From assembly GCA_945957605.1 (NCBI GenBank), contig CAMFLR010000026.1:34487-98486 (forward strand): a stretch of DNA of 64,000 bases, read 5' to 3'. The stretch comes from an uncultured Isosphaeraceae bacterium (lineage in GTDB: Bacteria > Planctomycetota > Planctomycetia > Isosphaerales > Isosphaeraceae). Shown one piece after another: positions 1 through 8,303 of this stretch (position 1 is the first letter of the stretch; every line of letters begins with the position of its first letter). Under the pieces are notes generated by a model, which had not been told where the DNA came from, ran no database searches, and saw only the letters and a program-made list of their open reading frames with translations. A program made the position numbers and the translations under genes.

Positions 1-312
1 GTCGGGCTTGCCGGTGTCGACCATCGTCATGAGGCCGATCGCTCGCGCGGTGACGAGGGTCATGGGGGCGACCGCTTCCTGGCAGAGAACGAGAACGTCG
101 AGCGGGTCGTCATCTTCGGCGTACGTCTGCGGAATGAATCCGTAGTTCGCGGGGTAATACACCGCCGAATAGAGCACGCGGTCGAGCCGCAACAAACCGG
201 TGCGCTTGTCGAGCTCGTACTTGACGCTCGAGCCCATGGGGATCTCAACAAGCGCATTGAACTCGTGAGGAAGCTTTTCCCCGGGAGTTACGTCGTGCCA
301 CGGATGAAACAT
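1..312 (-). CDS. ppa: Inorganic pyrophosphatase, family I (3' end outside window)
   Basis: Soluble cytoplasmic enzyme that splits pyrophosphate to two phosphates and so drives biosynthetic reactions. I translated this partial gene by hand from the start codon at 310-312; 104 residues are visible and the C-terminus lies beyond base 1. Family hallmarks are plain: an E-x-P-x-GS-x-x-KYE segment near the N-terminus, YPANYGFIP in the middle, and the metal-binding signature DDDPLDV. The start fits the usual N-terminal length for this family. The next gene in the window lies about 330 bases away, so no operon with the stress genes is evident. Function is secure; completeness cannot be judged. Confidence 0.93.
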   Translation of the reverse strand, partial: MFHPWHDVTPGEKLPHEFNALVEIPMGSSVKYELDKRTGLLRLDRVLYSAVYYPANYGFIPQTYAEDDDPLDVLVLCQEAVAPMTLVTARAIGLMTMVDTGKPD

Positions 313-646
313 GGGATCGATTCAATTCCACGAGACGATAAATTCGCACGAAAACGGACCGTATCGTACCAGAATTGCCCACACATCGGAATCGCGCATG
401 GCTGAATGGGTAGTTTTCGACTGTTTTTACAAATGATGTTATGAAAAATCCTCGCTCCTACGCTCTGCGCGGGAGCGGAATTCTGGCCGCACTTCGGCCA
501 TTCGATTGACGTTGAATCAGGAACTGGCGCGATCAATGAGGCTACGAGTCGAATGACCGCGGAGCGGTCGAAGAAACGCTCCCACGCAGGAGCATGGGAG
601 CGAGGAGTTTATGCGCTTTGATATGAGAGCGGAAGGGGAGAAAACG
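313..646. other. Intergenic region with palindromic repeat
   Basis: No convincing gene is seen here. It holds a well-formed palindromic repeat at 555-602, and at about 452-475 a degenerate GC-rich hairpin (gctcctacgc...gcgggagcg) of similar character. It separates the divergently placed 5' end of the pyrophosphatase gene from the 3' end of the SpoVR-linked unknown gene. Confidence 0.6.
555..602. repeat. Intergenic palindromic repeat, family A, copy 1
   Basis: Two adjacent hairpins. The first is GACCGC-gga-GCGGTC (555-569). The second pairs CGCTCCCA (577-584) with TGGGAGCG (595-602). The same 56-base stretch, with only about six differences and in the same orientation, recurs at 4211-4266, so this is a dispersed repeat and not a one-off terminator. 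It lies just past the 3' end of the SpoVR module. Confidence 0.8.
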
Positions 647-1123
647 TCACGCGGCGGTTGCGGTGAAGTCTTCGACCAATCTTTCAAGGGCTTCAGCGCC
701 TAGCGTGCAGGGGACGGTCGAACGAGTGCGGGTGTCGCGGTCGAAGAGGACGCGACGCAGGTGTGCTGCTCCGGAACTTTCGAGACGCAGCTCGTAGTAT
801 CGTAACTGGCTCTCGCGGACTGATGGCTTGGCGCTACGAAGCTCGACCTCGGTGCCGATGCGGTCGACTTCGAGAACCACGAGCGGTTCCATCAGATAGG
901 TCAGGCGAGAAGCGAGTCGTTCGCCCCACGCTTTGAGCGTTTCAACGGAACGCGGCGATGCGTCGAGAGCGCGGAAGTCGAGGCCGTCGAATGAGACGCC
1001 GATTTCGGGGTCGGCTGAACGGAGTTCAAGGCAGATTTCGTATCGGTCATCGTCGACCGTCAGTGCCCCTTTTTGAGGATGCGCACTAACCGCGTCGGCG
1101 ATCTTTCGGCTCAGCAGGCTCAT
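647..1123 (-). CDS. Uncharacterised 158-aa protein overlapping spoVR
   Basis: I do not recognise a family. The predicted protein is soluble, 158 residues, with no signal peptide or membrane segment, mixed alpha/beta composition and many charged residues. An upstream in-frame start at 1261 would lie deep inside spoVR, so I chose the ATG at 1121-1123 (MSLLSRK...), which leaves a 38-base overlap with the 3' end of spoVR in another frame. Such an overlap implies translational coupling, so it is probably the last gene of the PrkA-YeaH-SpoVR group and may act with it. Function unknown. Confidence 0.75.
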   Translation of the reverse strand: MSLLSRKIADAVSAHPQKGALTVDDDRYEICLELRSADPEIGVSFDGLDFRALDASPRSVETLKAWGERLASRLTYLMEPLVVLEVDRIGTEVELRSAKPSVRESQLRYYELRLESSGAAHLRRVLFDRDTRTRSTVPCTLGAEALERLVEDFTATAA

Positions 1124-2639
1124 GGCTAGTTCCCCCCAGCGGGCGGATGGTTTGGTCCGACCCGTCGAATGATAAAAGAGTTGGCCGCCCATCGACGCTG
1201 GTTTCAATATGAACCGGACGCCCCCAAAGGCGGTTAAGATGACGAAGCGTGTCCTGAGCATGGTCGAGCTTCAAATCCAAACCCGAATGCTCGTGCTGGA
1301 GATAAAGCTCGCCGCGGTTGCGGTAGTTCCCTTCCTTCACGCGAATGATCGGCTGTCCAAAATTGGTCAGACCAAAAAGCAAACGCTCCTTGATCTTTTT
1401 GAACTCGCGGCTTTCGATCTCGTACAATTCGTTTGTCGAATTATGTTTGAAACTAAACATATTATAGCGCCGACAGAATTCCGGAGTCAAAAAAGTGTCG
1501 ATAAACGTGACATCATTATGGATTTGTCGCACCTCGAAAATCTTCTTACGACCCAGGCCAAGTCCCTTATCCCAGCGCAAACGTTCCTCGTAGTCGTCGC
1601 AGTCATCGTACTCAGCGCCAAACTGGCCGCGATTCCAGCGGTCTTCGATATCGCGCAGGAGCTCGATTCCCAATTTGTAGGGATTTAAACGACCGGGCTG
1701 CGTGGCCATCGTGCCGGAGTGGTGATCGGCGTAGTCGATGACTTCGGAGTGGTCAAGGATGCGCGTGGTCATGATGGTCGAGTGCCAGTAGCTCGCCCAT
1801 CCTTCGTTCATGATCTTCGTTTGACCTTGCGGCGTGAAGTAATAAGCTTCCTGCCGGATGATATCGAGCACGTCACGCTGCCAGGCGTTGAGCGGCGCGT
1901 GTTCAAGCAGAAACAGCAGCACATCGCGCTCGGGCTGTTCGGGGAAGGTGCGAGCCTTTTGCTTCTCGGTCTCGCGCGCCTTGGCCTCCTCCTTCAAAAC
2001 GGAAGGAGGGTTCAAGTATTGATCCATGTAATCTTTGCTTTGAAACTTGACGACACCTGACGCATTCTCGCCGTCCTCGCCGAATTCGTAGCGTTCGACG
2101 GTCGGCCGACGCTTGATGAACGGCGAGTGAATGTCGATCAGGTTTTCGAGTGAGAGGCAGCTATCGATGAAATTCTCGACCGTTTCCTCGCCAAACCGCT
2201 CCATGTAGGAACGAATGCGGTTACCGTGGTTCGCGGTCTCGTCCATCATTTTCCGGTTCGTCTGGCTGAACCAGATGTTGTTCTTGAAGAAGTCGTTGTG
2301 GCCGTAAACGTGGGCCATCACCAGCTTCTGGTCGACCCGCTGATTGCAGCGCAACAAATAGGCGTAGCACGGGTCATTATTGATGACCATCTCATAGATC
2401 TTTTGCAGACCGTAGCGATAGCCTTTCGAGAGTTGTTCATATTCCATGCCGAAGCGCCAGTGCGGGTAGCGCGTGGGGAACCCGCCGAGCGCGGCGATTT
2501 CGGAAAGCTCGTCGTAGTCGAGCACCTCGAAAATCGTCTCGTAGAAGTCGAGGCCGTAGTCACGCGCGTGTCCTTCGATCTCGACCTGGAGGTCGCGAAG
2601 ATCGGCCGGCAAGTTGTGTTGCGTGCTCATCAAAGACAT
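1086..2639 (-). CDS. spoVR: SpoVR family protein (YcgB-like)
   Basis: 517-residue cytoplasmic protein of the SpoVR/YcgB family, the usual length. SpoVR takes part in spore cortex formation in Bacillus; in non-sporulating bacteria the family is conserved with the PrkA kinase and YeaH and is tied to starvation and stationary-phase responses. Visible family marks are the N-terminal HWRFGMEYEQL-type segment, HGNRIRSYMERFGEE in the middle and the highly conserved NEGWASYWH segment. The start at 2639 has a GAGG about nine bases upstream. It lies 74 bases after yeaH on the same strand and overlaps the next small gene, so it is probably read in one transcript with yeaH. Confidence 0.95.
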   Translation of the reverse strand: MSLMSTQHNLPADLRDLQVEIEGHARDYGLDFYETIFEVLDYDELSEIAALGGFPTRYPHWRFGMEYEQLSKGYRYGLQKIYEMVINNDPCYAYLLRCNQRVDQKLVMAHVYGHNDFFKNNIWFSQTNRKMMDETANHGNRIRSYMERFGEETVENFIDSCLSLENLIDIHSPFIKRRPTVERYEFGEDGENASGVVKFQSKDYMDQYLNPPSVLKEEAKARETEKQKARTFPEQPERDVLLFLLEHAPLNAWQRDVLDIIRQEAYYFTPQGQTKIMNEGWASYWHSTIMTTRILDHSEVIDYADHHSGTMATQPGRLNPYKLGIELLRDIEDRWNRGQFGAEYDDCDDYEERLRWDKGLGLGRKKIFEVRQIHNDVTFIDTFLTPEFCRRYNMFSFKHNSTNELYEIESREFKKIKERLLFGLTNFGQPIIRVKEGNYRNRGELYLQHEHSGLDLKLDHAQDTLRHLNRLWGRPVHIETSVDGRPTLLSFDGSDQTIRPLGGTSHEPAEPKDRRRG

Positions 2640-2713
2640 CGGCGTGGAACCTCAAACGCTTCGCGTGATCGGGAAGAGGACACTTGCGTGATGTATTGTC
2701 TACTCTCTGTCGA

Positions 2714-3814
2714 TTATCGGCCTCGGCCGAGAAACTCCTTGATCGAGTCGAAAATCCCATCTTTATTACGAATCTCGGAGAGGGCGAGGTTCGGCACATC
2801 CTCGAACGCTTCTTCGAGCTCGCGAAAAAACTCACCCGAGCCGTAAGGGCTTTCGACCTGGCCGTAACCGAAGAGGTTGCTCTTCGGGAGAATCTCATCG
2901 CGGAGCAGCGACACGCATTGCCGGTTGTCTTCGCCCCAGTTGTCGCCGTCGGAAAAGTGGAGAACGTAAATGTTCCAGTCGATCGGCGGATGCTCGGCGT
3001 CGATGATTTTATTCGCGAGCTGATAGGCCGAGCTAATGCGCGTGCCGCCGCTTTCGCGCGTGTGATAGAACGTGTGTTGGTCGACCTCGCGGGCCACGGC
3101 GTCGTGAATGATGTAGCGGGTGGTCACGCCGTCGTACTGGCTGCGGAGCCAGGTGTCGATCCAGAATGCTTCGATGCGGACGATCTCTTTCTGGTCGTCG
3201 GTCATCGAGCCCGAAACGTCCATCAGGTAAAGCACAACGGCATTCGAGTGCGGCAGCGGAATTGGGTTCCACGACCGATAAAGCTTGTCTTCGCGGATGG
3301 GAATGACGATCGGGTCGTTGCGGTTATAGGTGTTCGAGGCGATCTGTCGCCGGAGCGCCTTCTTGTAAGTTCGCTTGAAGTGGCGAAGGCTTTCAGGACC
3401 GGTCTGGCGGATGCCGGTGTATTTATCTTTTTCCTCGATGATATTGGCGCGCCCCTTGGGCTGAATGCGGGGTAGCGCGAGACCTTCGCCGAGGATTTCG
3501 GCGAGTTCGTCGAGAGTGAGTTCGACTTCTAATAGATGCTGGCCGGGCGCATCGCCAGCGGCGCCTGGTTCGTCTCCTTCACCTGAGCGGCCGATGGGCG
3601 TGCCGACATCGCCTGGCCCTTGACCGACGCCACCGCCGTTTTTCTGACCGTAACGGAATTCGGGTATCTGGATTTGTGGCAAGGGGATGGAGACGAGCTC
3701 GCCGCCGGTTTTGCCGATCATCTCGCCATGCGTGATGTACTTGCGCAGGTCGGACTTGATCTTCCCGCGAACGATCTGCCGGAATCTGTTCTGGTCACTC
3801 TCGATTTTTCGCAC
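2714..3814 (-). CDS. yeaH: YeaH/DUF444 family protein (VWA-like)
   Basis: 366-residue DUF444 protein with a von Willebrand A-like domain. The family works with the PrkA/YeaG kinase in a stress module; molecular role unknown. A MIDAS-like D-V-S-G-S motif lies near residue 200 and the HFSDGDNWGED segment near residue 310. The N-terminus (FRQIVRGKIKSDLRKYI, then the VSIPLPQI segment) aligns with the family. I chose the GTG at 3812-3814: a strong GGAGAAGGGA stands 11 bases upstream and the homologous region begins there, whereas the upstream in-frame ATG adds 43 residues unlike the family. A sigma-70-like promoter at 4081-4109 would give a leader of about 260 bases. Confidence 0.93.
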   Translation of the reverse strand: MRKIESDQNRFRQIVRGKIKSDLRKYITHGEMIGKTGGELVSIPLPQIQIPEFRYGQKNGGGVGQGPGDVGTPIGRSGEGDEPGAAGDAPGQHLLEVELTLDELAEILGEGLALPRIQPKGRANIIEEKDKYTGIRQTGPESLRHFKRTYKKALRRQIASNTYNRNDPIVIPIREDKLYRSWNPIPLPHSNAVVLYLMDVSGSMTDDQKEIVRIEAFWIDTWLRSQYDGVTTRYIIHDAVAREVDQHTFYHTRESGGTRISSAYQLANKIIDAEHPPIDWNIYVLHFSDGDNWGEDNRQCVSLLRDEILPKSNLFGYGQVESPYGSGEFFRELEEAFEDVPNLALSEIRNKDGIFDSIKEFLGRGR

Positions 3815-4080
3815 GTGCGGCCGTGTCCCTTCTCCGTCCGAGAAGCCGTTGCGGGGCGAACACAATCCCTTTTGCCGTTTGCGAAGGACGGGCTCAGCGC
3901 GTCTCGCGCTTTGCCTACAAGCGCGGCGGGTTCTGCCCGCCACCAGGGCGGTTCGCGAAGGTTTTCATGGCAAAGATCGAGGAAGCCCAGGTGAAATGTC
4001 GACGAGGCAGGCCGGCTGCGCAGGCTTAAAGAGCAAGCGGTCTACTGACTGAGACGACGACCGCTTGTAGCCTTCAGCAA

Positions 4081-4109
4081 ATTATAGACCGATGCTAGTA
4101 TTTGCTCAA
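4081..4109 (-). promoter_or_regulatory. Candidate sigma-70 promoter for yeaH-spoVR
   Basis: Read on the minus strand: a -35 box TTGAGC (4104-4109), a spacer of exactly 17 bases and a consensus -10 box TATAAT (4081-4086). Transcription would start near 4074, about 260 bases before the yeaH GTG start. It lets yeaH and spoVR be expressed apart from prkA. Confidence 0.62.
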
Positions 4110-4214
4110 GGTCGGGTGTGTTGGCCGACGCTTATCCGAAACACCGCGCCTGCTTCATATTCATCGTCGAATCGCATTCACGCTGAGCAGTCCTGGTTTT
4201 CTGAGGCGCGGAAC

Positions 4215-4262
4215 GACCGCGGAGCGGTCGGGGAAGCGCTCCCACGCCGGAGCATGGGAGCG
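4215..4262. repeat. Intergenic palindromic repeat, family A, copy 2
   Basis: Near-identical to 555-602: GACCGC-gga-GCGGTC followed by a CGCTCCCA/TGGGAGCG stem, same orientation and spacing. It lies just after the prkA stop codon, so the two copies bracket the yeaH-spoVR half of the module. It could act as a transcription boundary, though no T-run follows. Confidence 0.8.
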
Positions 4263-4295
4263 AGGAAAAAACGCTCGGTGGTCACAACCGATTAA

Positions 4296-6356
4296 TCAAT
4301 GGTTGCCGCGTTTTACGTCGCCGCGGGCGAAGATGCTGGCGACGTAGTTGAGCACGTCGGTCGCTGAATCATCGTCGTAGCCGTAGTTCCGAATCAGGCG
4401 GCTCTTGACGATGTCGATCTTCTCCTGCGTGTCCTTGTCGACGACGCTCGACACCAGGCTTGTGAGCTTGATCGTATCTTTCTGATCCTGGAACAACTTC
4501 AGCTCAAGCGCCTTTTGGAGCCGCTCGTTCGTTTTGTAGTCGAACTTGCGGCCGTCGAGTGCCAGGGCACCGATGTAGTTCATGATCTCGCGGCGGAAAT
4601 CGTCTTTGCGGCTCTCGGGGATGTCGATCTTTTCTTCGATCGACCGCATGAGCCGTTCGTCCGGTTCTTCGGTCTGGCCGGTGTATTTATTCTTCACCTT
4701 CTCGCGCTGGGTGTAGGCTTTCACGTTGTCGATGTAGTTGCCGCAGAGGCGCGTGAGGGCATCTTCGTCGGCCGCGATGGCGCGCTGGACCTCGTTTTTC
4801 ACGATGTCCTCGTATTCCTCTTTGACGACCGAAAGCAGGTGCTTGTAATGCTTTCGCACCTCCTCGCTGTTGATGAGCGAGTGGTGCTTCAGGCCCGATT
4901 CCAGCTCGTTGAGCACCATGAACGGATTGACCGACCGTTCGGACGCGTGCGCGACGAGGGCGTTGGAAATCTTGTCCTGCACGTAGCGCGGGCTGATGCC
5001 GTGCATCCCTTCGCGCTCGGCCTCTTCACGCAGCTCCTTGATGTTGTCTTCAGTGAAGCCGGGAAGCGTTTTGCCGTTGTAGAGCTTCAGTTTCTGTAAG
5101 AGCGTCAACCCTGCGTTCTTCGGCTCTTCGAGGCGCGTGAGAACGGCCCACATCGCTGCGACTTCGAGCGTGTGCGGCGCGATCTTCTTGCCGCGCACTT
5201 TTCGACTATTGTAGTCCTTCTGATAAATGTGAATCTCGTCGGCCAGCCGCGTGACGTAAGGCACGTCAATCTTGACCGTTCGGTCGCGAAGCGCCTCCAT
5301 GAATTCGTTCGACTGTAGCTTCTTGTACTCGGGCTCGTTCGTGTGACCGATGATCACCTCGTCGATGTCGGTCTGCGCGAACTTCTTGGGCTTGATCTTG
5401 TGTTCCTGGCTGGCGCCCAGCAGGTCGTAAAGGAATGCGACGTCGAGTTTAAGAACTTCGATGAATTCAATGATGCCGCGATTCGCGATATTGAACTCGC
5501 CGTCGAAATTGAACGCCCGCGGGTCGCTCTCGGTGCCGTATTCGGCGATCTTGCGATAGTTGATGTCGCCCGTCAGCTCGGTTGCGTCCTGGTTCTTCTC
5601 ATCCTTGGGCTGGAACGTGCCAATGCCGACGCGATCCTGCTCGGACAGAACCAATCGGCGCACGCGCACATCGCCCAGCAGGCGAGACCAGTCGCCGTCG
5701 TAGCGCGCCATGCGCTCGTTGAACATCTGTCGGCAATACGGGCAGAGATCGCCGTCGACCGTGATCTCATAACCGCCCGCTTCGACCGACTCGTTGAGCT
5801 TGTCGAGCAGTGGTCCGCGATGTTCGGTGGGGACGAGGTGCAGCGGGTCCTCGTGCATCGGGCAGTCGGCCCAAACCTCGACGCCTTCGAGACCTTCGTC
5901 GCGCCACTGGTAGGTGTACATCGCGCCGTCGTCGGTGCGCGAGTACTGTTCGAGACCCTTTTTCAGCAGGCGAACGATCGTGCTCTTTGACGAGCCGACG
6001 GGGCCGTGGAGCAATAACACGCGGCGTTCGGTGCCATAACGATGCGCGGCGCTTTTGAGGATGTTGACGAGGCTCATCAAAGTCCGGTCGAGGCCGAAGA
6101 TTGCGTCCTGGCCGTCGTTCGCTTCGTCGTCGAAGAAGCGGTGGCGGATGAACTTTTCCTTGTTGACCGTGATCTCCTCGGTGCCGTGCGAGAGGATCAT
6201 GTCATACAGCCTTTGATAGGCTGTGCGAGTGACATGGGGGGTCGACTTGACGATTTCGAGGTAGTCGGCAAACGAACCGACCCAGTGCGTCTTCTGGTAA
6301 TCCGCCGTGTTCTGGCGGTTGGAAATCAAGGTGATCAAATCCGATCCAGCGGACAT
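4296..6356 (-). CDS. prkA: PrkA family serine protein kinase (YeaG-like)
   Basis: 686-residue cytoplasmic protein of the PrkA family: an AAA+ ATPase N-terminal part followed by the PrkA-specific kinase-like C-terminal part. A P-loop GPVGSSKS lies at residues 118-125. A CPxxH and CPYC pair near residues 165-210 could bind metal. Length matches the family. The start is firmly set by AGGAGGGAGAGGAG just ahead of the ATG. In E. coli the homologue YeaG acts with YeaH in nutrient-stress adaptation; in Bacillus PrkA affects sporulation. Gene order prkA - yeaH - spoVR on one strand supports the same functional module here, although yeaH probably has its own promoter. Confidence 0.95.
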   Translation of the reverse strand: MSAGSDLITLISNRQNTADYQKTHWVGSFADYLEIVKSTPHVTRTAYQRLYDMILSHGTEEITVNKEKFIRHRFFDDEANDGQDAIFGLDRTLMSLVNILKSAAHRYGTERRVLLLHGPVGSSKSTIVRLLKKGLEQYSRTDDGAMYTYQWRDEGLEGVEVWADCPMHEDPLHLVPTEHRGPLLDKLNESVEAGGYEITVDGDLCPYCRQMFNERMARYDGDWSRLLGDVRVRRLVLSEQDRVGIGTFQPKDEKNQDATELTGDINYRKIAEYGTESDPRAFNFDGEFNIANRGIIEFIEVLKLDVAFLYDLLGASQEHKIKPKKFAQTDIDEVIIGHTNEPEYKKLQSNEFMEALRDRTVKIDVPYVTRLADEIHIYQKDYNSRKVRGKKIAPHTLEVAAMWAVLTRLEEPKNAGLTLLQKLKLYNGKTLPGFTEDNIKELREEAEREGMHGISPRYVQDKISNALVAHASERSVNPFMVLNELESGLKHHSLINSEEVRKHYKHLLSVVKEEYEDIVKNEVQRAIAADEDALTRLCGNYIDNVKAYTQREKVKNKYTGQTEEPDERLMRSIEEKIDIPESRKDDFRREIMNYIGALALDGRKFDYKTNERLQKALELKLFQDQKDTIKLTSLVSSVVDKDTQEKIDIVKSRLIRNYGYDDDSATDVLNYVASIFARGDVKRGNH

Positions 6357-6758
6357 GGCTCCTCTCCCTCCTGATATTAGGATCCGTATGCGTCAGCGCA
6401 GCGCGAGTTGATGACGTGCGGTCCCGGTGCCGCCCGTTCCGAGAAGGAGCGGACGCGCGTGGACTCGGGCCTCGCGCTGACCGAGGCGGTTCCGAATTGT
6501 CAATTTTGTCCGAAAGGGGTTTCGAAATAGGTCCCGCGGACGAGGGTAGCCGAACGATCGGCCGGGAACGAGGACGATTCGCCTTGAGAACAGGCGCTCA
6601 CGCCTCGGGGCGGGTGTTGGCGACGCTTGCAATCCGTCTCACGCCGAGCCAGACACTTCATTACAACCCCGAATCTTCTCGGCTGTCAAGCGAACCCGCG
6701 CACGAAAGATTTCACTGTCCTTCTCGTTCAACGTCGCGCACGCGGGGTTCAAACGCGC
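6357..6758. other. Intergenic region upstream of prkA
   Basis: About 400 bases without a credible gene. A TTGACA on the minus strand near 6498-6503 would suit a -35 box, but no good -10 follows at the right distance. No repeat or RNA structure recognised. Confidence 0.45.
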
Positions 6759-8159
6759 TCATGCCACCGGCGCTTCGACGAACTCGACTTCCTCGGGTAC
6801 CGCCGTGTTCGCAAGGGTCGCCTGGGGCAGTGACCGTTCGGCCAGTTCAACGAATGCCGCGATCATCAGGAGACCTACGGGAAGCGTGGCATAATGCGCG
6901 TAGCTATCGGCAGCGCCCAGAACCCAGGTCTGCGTCGGAAGCGACAGCACGACCCAGTATGCGAGCGTCGTCAAGCCTCCCGCGAGAACCATACCAAACA
7001 CGAGCGCTCCGAACAGCCGGCCGCCTTCTGCGCGAAGCAGTCGAGTGTAAGACACGAGGACACTCTTGAAGGTTCCCCGCGACCACGCGACCGCGCCTGT
7101 GAGTCCAAACGCCACAACTGCCGCCGCCTGGAGGAGAATGATCCCATCGGTCACGATCCACCCGAGTGCTCGATTCAAACCGTTCGACGTGCCGAGGGAC
7201 AGCGTGTAATACAGCCCCAATTCTGCGGCGGGAACGAGATAACGCGCGGGAAAAACCAGAAGACACACAAGACTCGTGGCCGGCATCAGCCCGACGACTC
7301 CGTTCAACCCGAGCGGGTCGTTCTCCGGACGCTCAGGCAGATTCAAACTGCGCAGCTCGACGCAAATCCAAGCTAGCATCAGGCCATCGGACAGAAGCAT
7401 CAATGCGGGAATGCCAACAACTTCGAGCCCCATGCAACTACCGATGGGGACGTCGGGCGAGCCATAAAGCCACGAGATGCAACGATAAACGGCGTAAAGG
7501 GCACAGGCGCACCAGGAAATCGTTCCCCAGGCGGCGTCGCGTGTGCCGCGCGGCGAGATCACGCGGGATACGCTGCCCCAGCGGTCGGACGAGAACTGGA
7601 AGATGACGATCGCGGCGATCAAGAGCAGCGGGAACATGTTCCCCAGGCCGATGACATCGCGCATCGGCGTGAGACCGGCGAGTGCGCCGTGTTCGGTCGC
7701 AACACCTGTGAGTGTGCGGGCTCTGAGCAGCGAAACGAGGTCGTCTCGCCCTTGTGGTGCGCTGTAAGTGATGGCCTGCGTGGTGGTCCAGCAGAGGACC
7801 GTGACACCAACGACCGTGGCGATGAGCCGTCCCGATCGCCGGATTCGAAGCGCAGCGGCCGACTGGAGCCGCATCGCAGAGGGGATATCGAAAAGCTGCC
7901 GCAGGAATCGACCCGGGCCCTGAAAAATCATGATCAGGACGGCGGTGGCGACGAGTCCCAAAACGATCGGCACCAACCAGGTATTCGTACCAGCGCCGGC
8001 GGGCGAAGACAGAGTGAGGCTCGAATACCATCGCCTCAATGCGAGCGAAACGGCTTGAACCGTGCCGGTACCCGGGGTGGTGCCCGTGCCGACGCCGGCC
8101 GAACCGCCCACGGTGGTGGCCTGCGCCCAGATCGACGAGGTGATTACACCGATATCCAT
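6759..8159 (-). CDS. Polytopic membrane protein, unknown function
   Basis: 466 residues with about ten hydrophobic segments spread from residue 60 to 450 (for example WLVPIVLGLVATAVLIMIF and PLLLIAAIVIF), so an integral inner-membrane protein. The short N-terminal part is Gly/Thr-rich. I do not recognise a transporter or enzyme family motif. It is the last gene of a minus-strand run that includes a squalene-cyclase-like protein 144 bases upstream and, further on, TolQ/ExbB and TPR genes, so an envelope role is likely but inferred. A weak GAGGTAGG precedes the start. Confidence 0.8.
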   Translation of the reverse strand: MDIGVITSSIWAQATTVGGSAGVGTGTTPGTGTVQAVSLALRRWYSSLTLSSPAGAGTNTWLVPIVLGLVATAVLIMIFQGPGRFLRQLFDIPSAMRLQSAAALRIRRSGRLIATVVGVTVLCWTTTQAITYSAPQGRDDLVSLLRARTLTGVATEHGALAGLTPMRDVIGLGNMFPLLLIAAIVIFQFSSDRWGSVSRVISPRGTRDAAWGTISWCACALYAVYRCISWLYGSPDVPIGSCMGLEVVGIPALMLLSDGLMLAWICVELRSLNLPERPENDPLGLNGVVGLMPATSLVCLLVFPARYLVPAAELGLYYTLSLGTSNGLNRALGWIVTDGIILLQAAAVVAFGLTGAVAWSRGTFKSVLVSYTRLLRAEGGRLFGALVFGMVLAGGLTTLAYWVVLSLPTQTWVLGAADSYAHYATLPVGLLMIAAFVELAERSLPQATLANTAVPEEVEFVEAPVA

Positions 8160-8303
8160 CGTCGCCTACCTCGCTCAGCTCTTGGCCTGATGCAGACTCA
8201 CGGTCGACCAGCGACTTGTCCTGCGATTGTACGCTCCGAATCCATTCGGAGCCAGATCCATCCCCCGACGAATGTAAAATCCCGCGAACGGGTATGATTC
8301 GCC

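Larger units (their letters stand above)
3815..4295. other. prkA-yeaH intergenic region
   Basis: About 480 bases with no supportable gene. It carries a probable minus-strand promoter for yeaH (4081-4109), a long yeaH leader and a family A repeat (4215-4262) close to the 3' end of prkA. Small plus-strand reading frames here have no ribosome site or recognisable protein. Confidence 0.6.

Noticed and set aside
2226..3475. Two long plus-strand frames (206 and 263 aa)
   Set aside because: Antisense to spoVR and yeaH, which carry clear family motifs.
5343..5990. 215-aa plus-strand frame
   Set aside because: Antisense shadow of prkA.
6480..6510. TTGACA on the minus strand as a prkA promoter
   Set aside because: No acceptable -10 box lies 16-18 bases downstream.
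6700..6760. Sequence resembling a tRNA T-arm (ggggttcaaacgc)
   Set aside because: No acceptor, D- or anticodon stems can be drawn around it.
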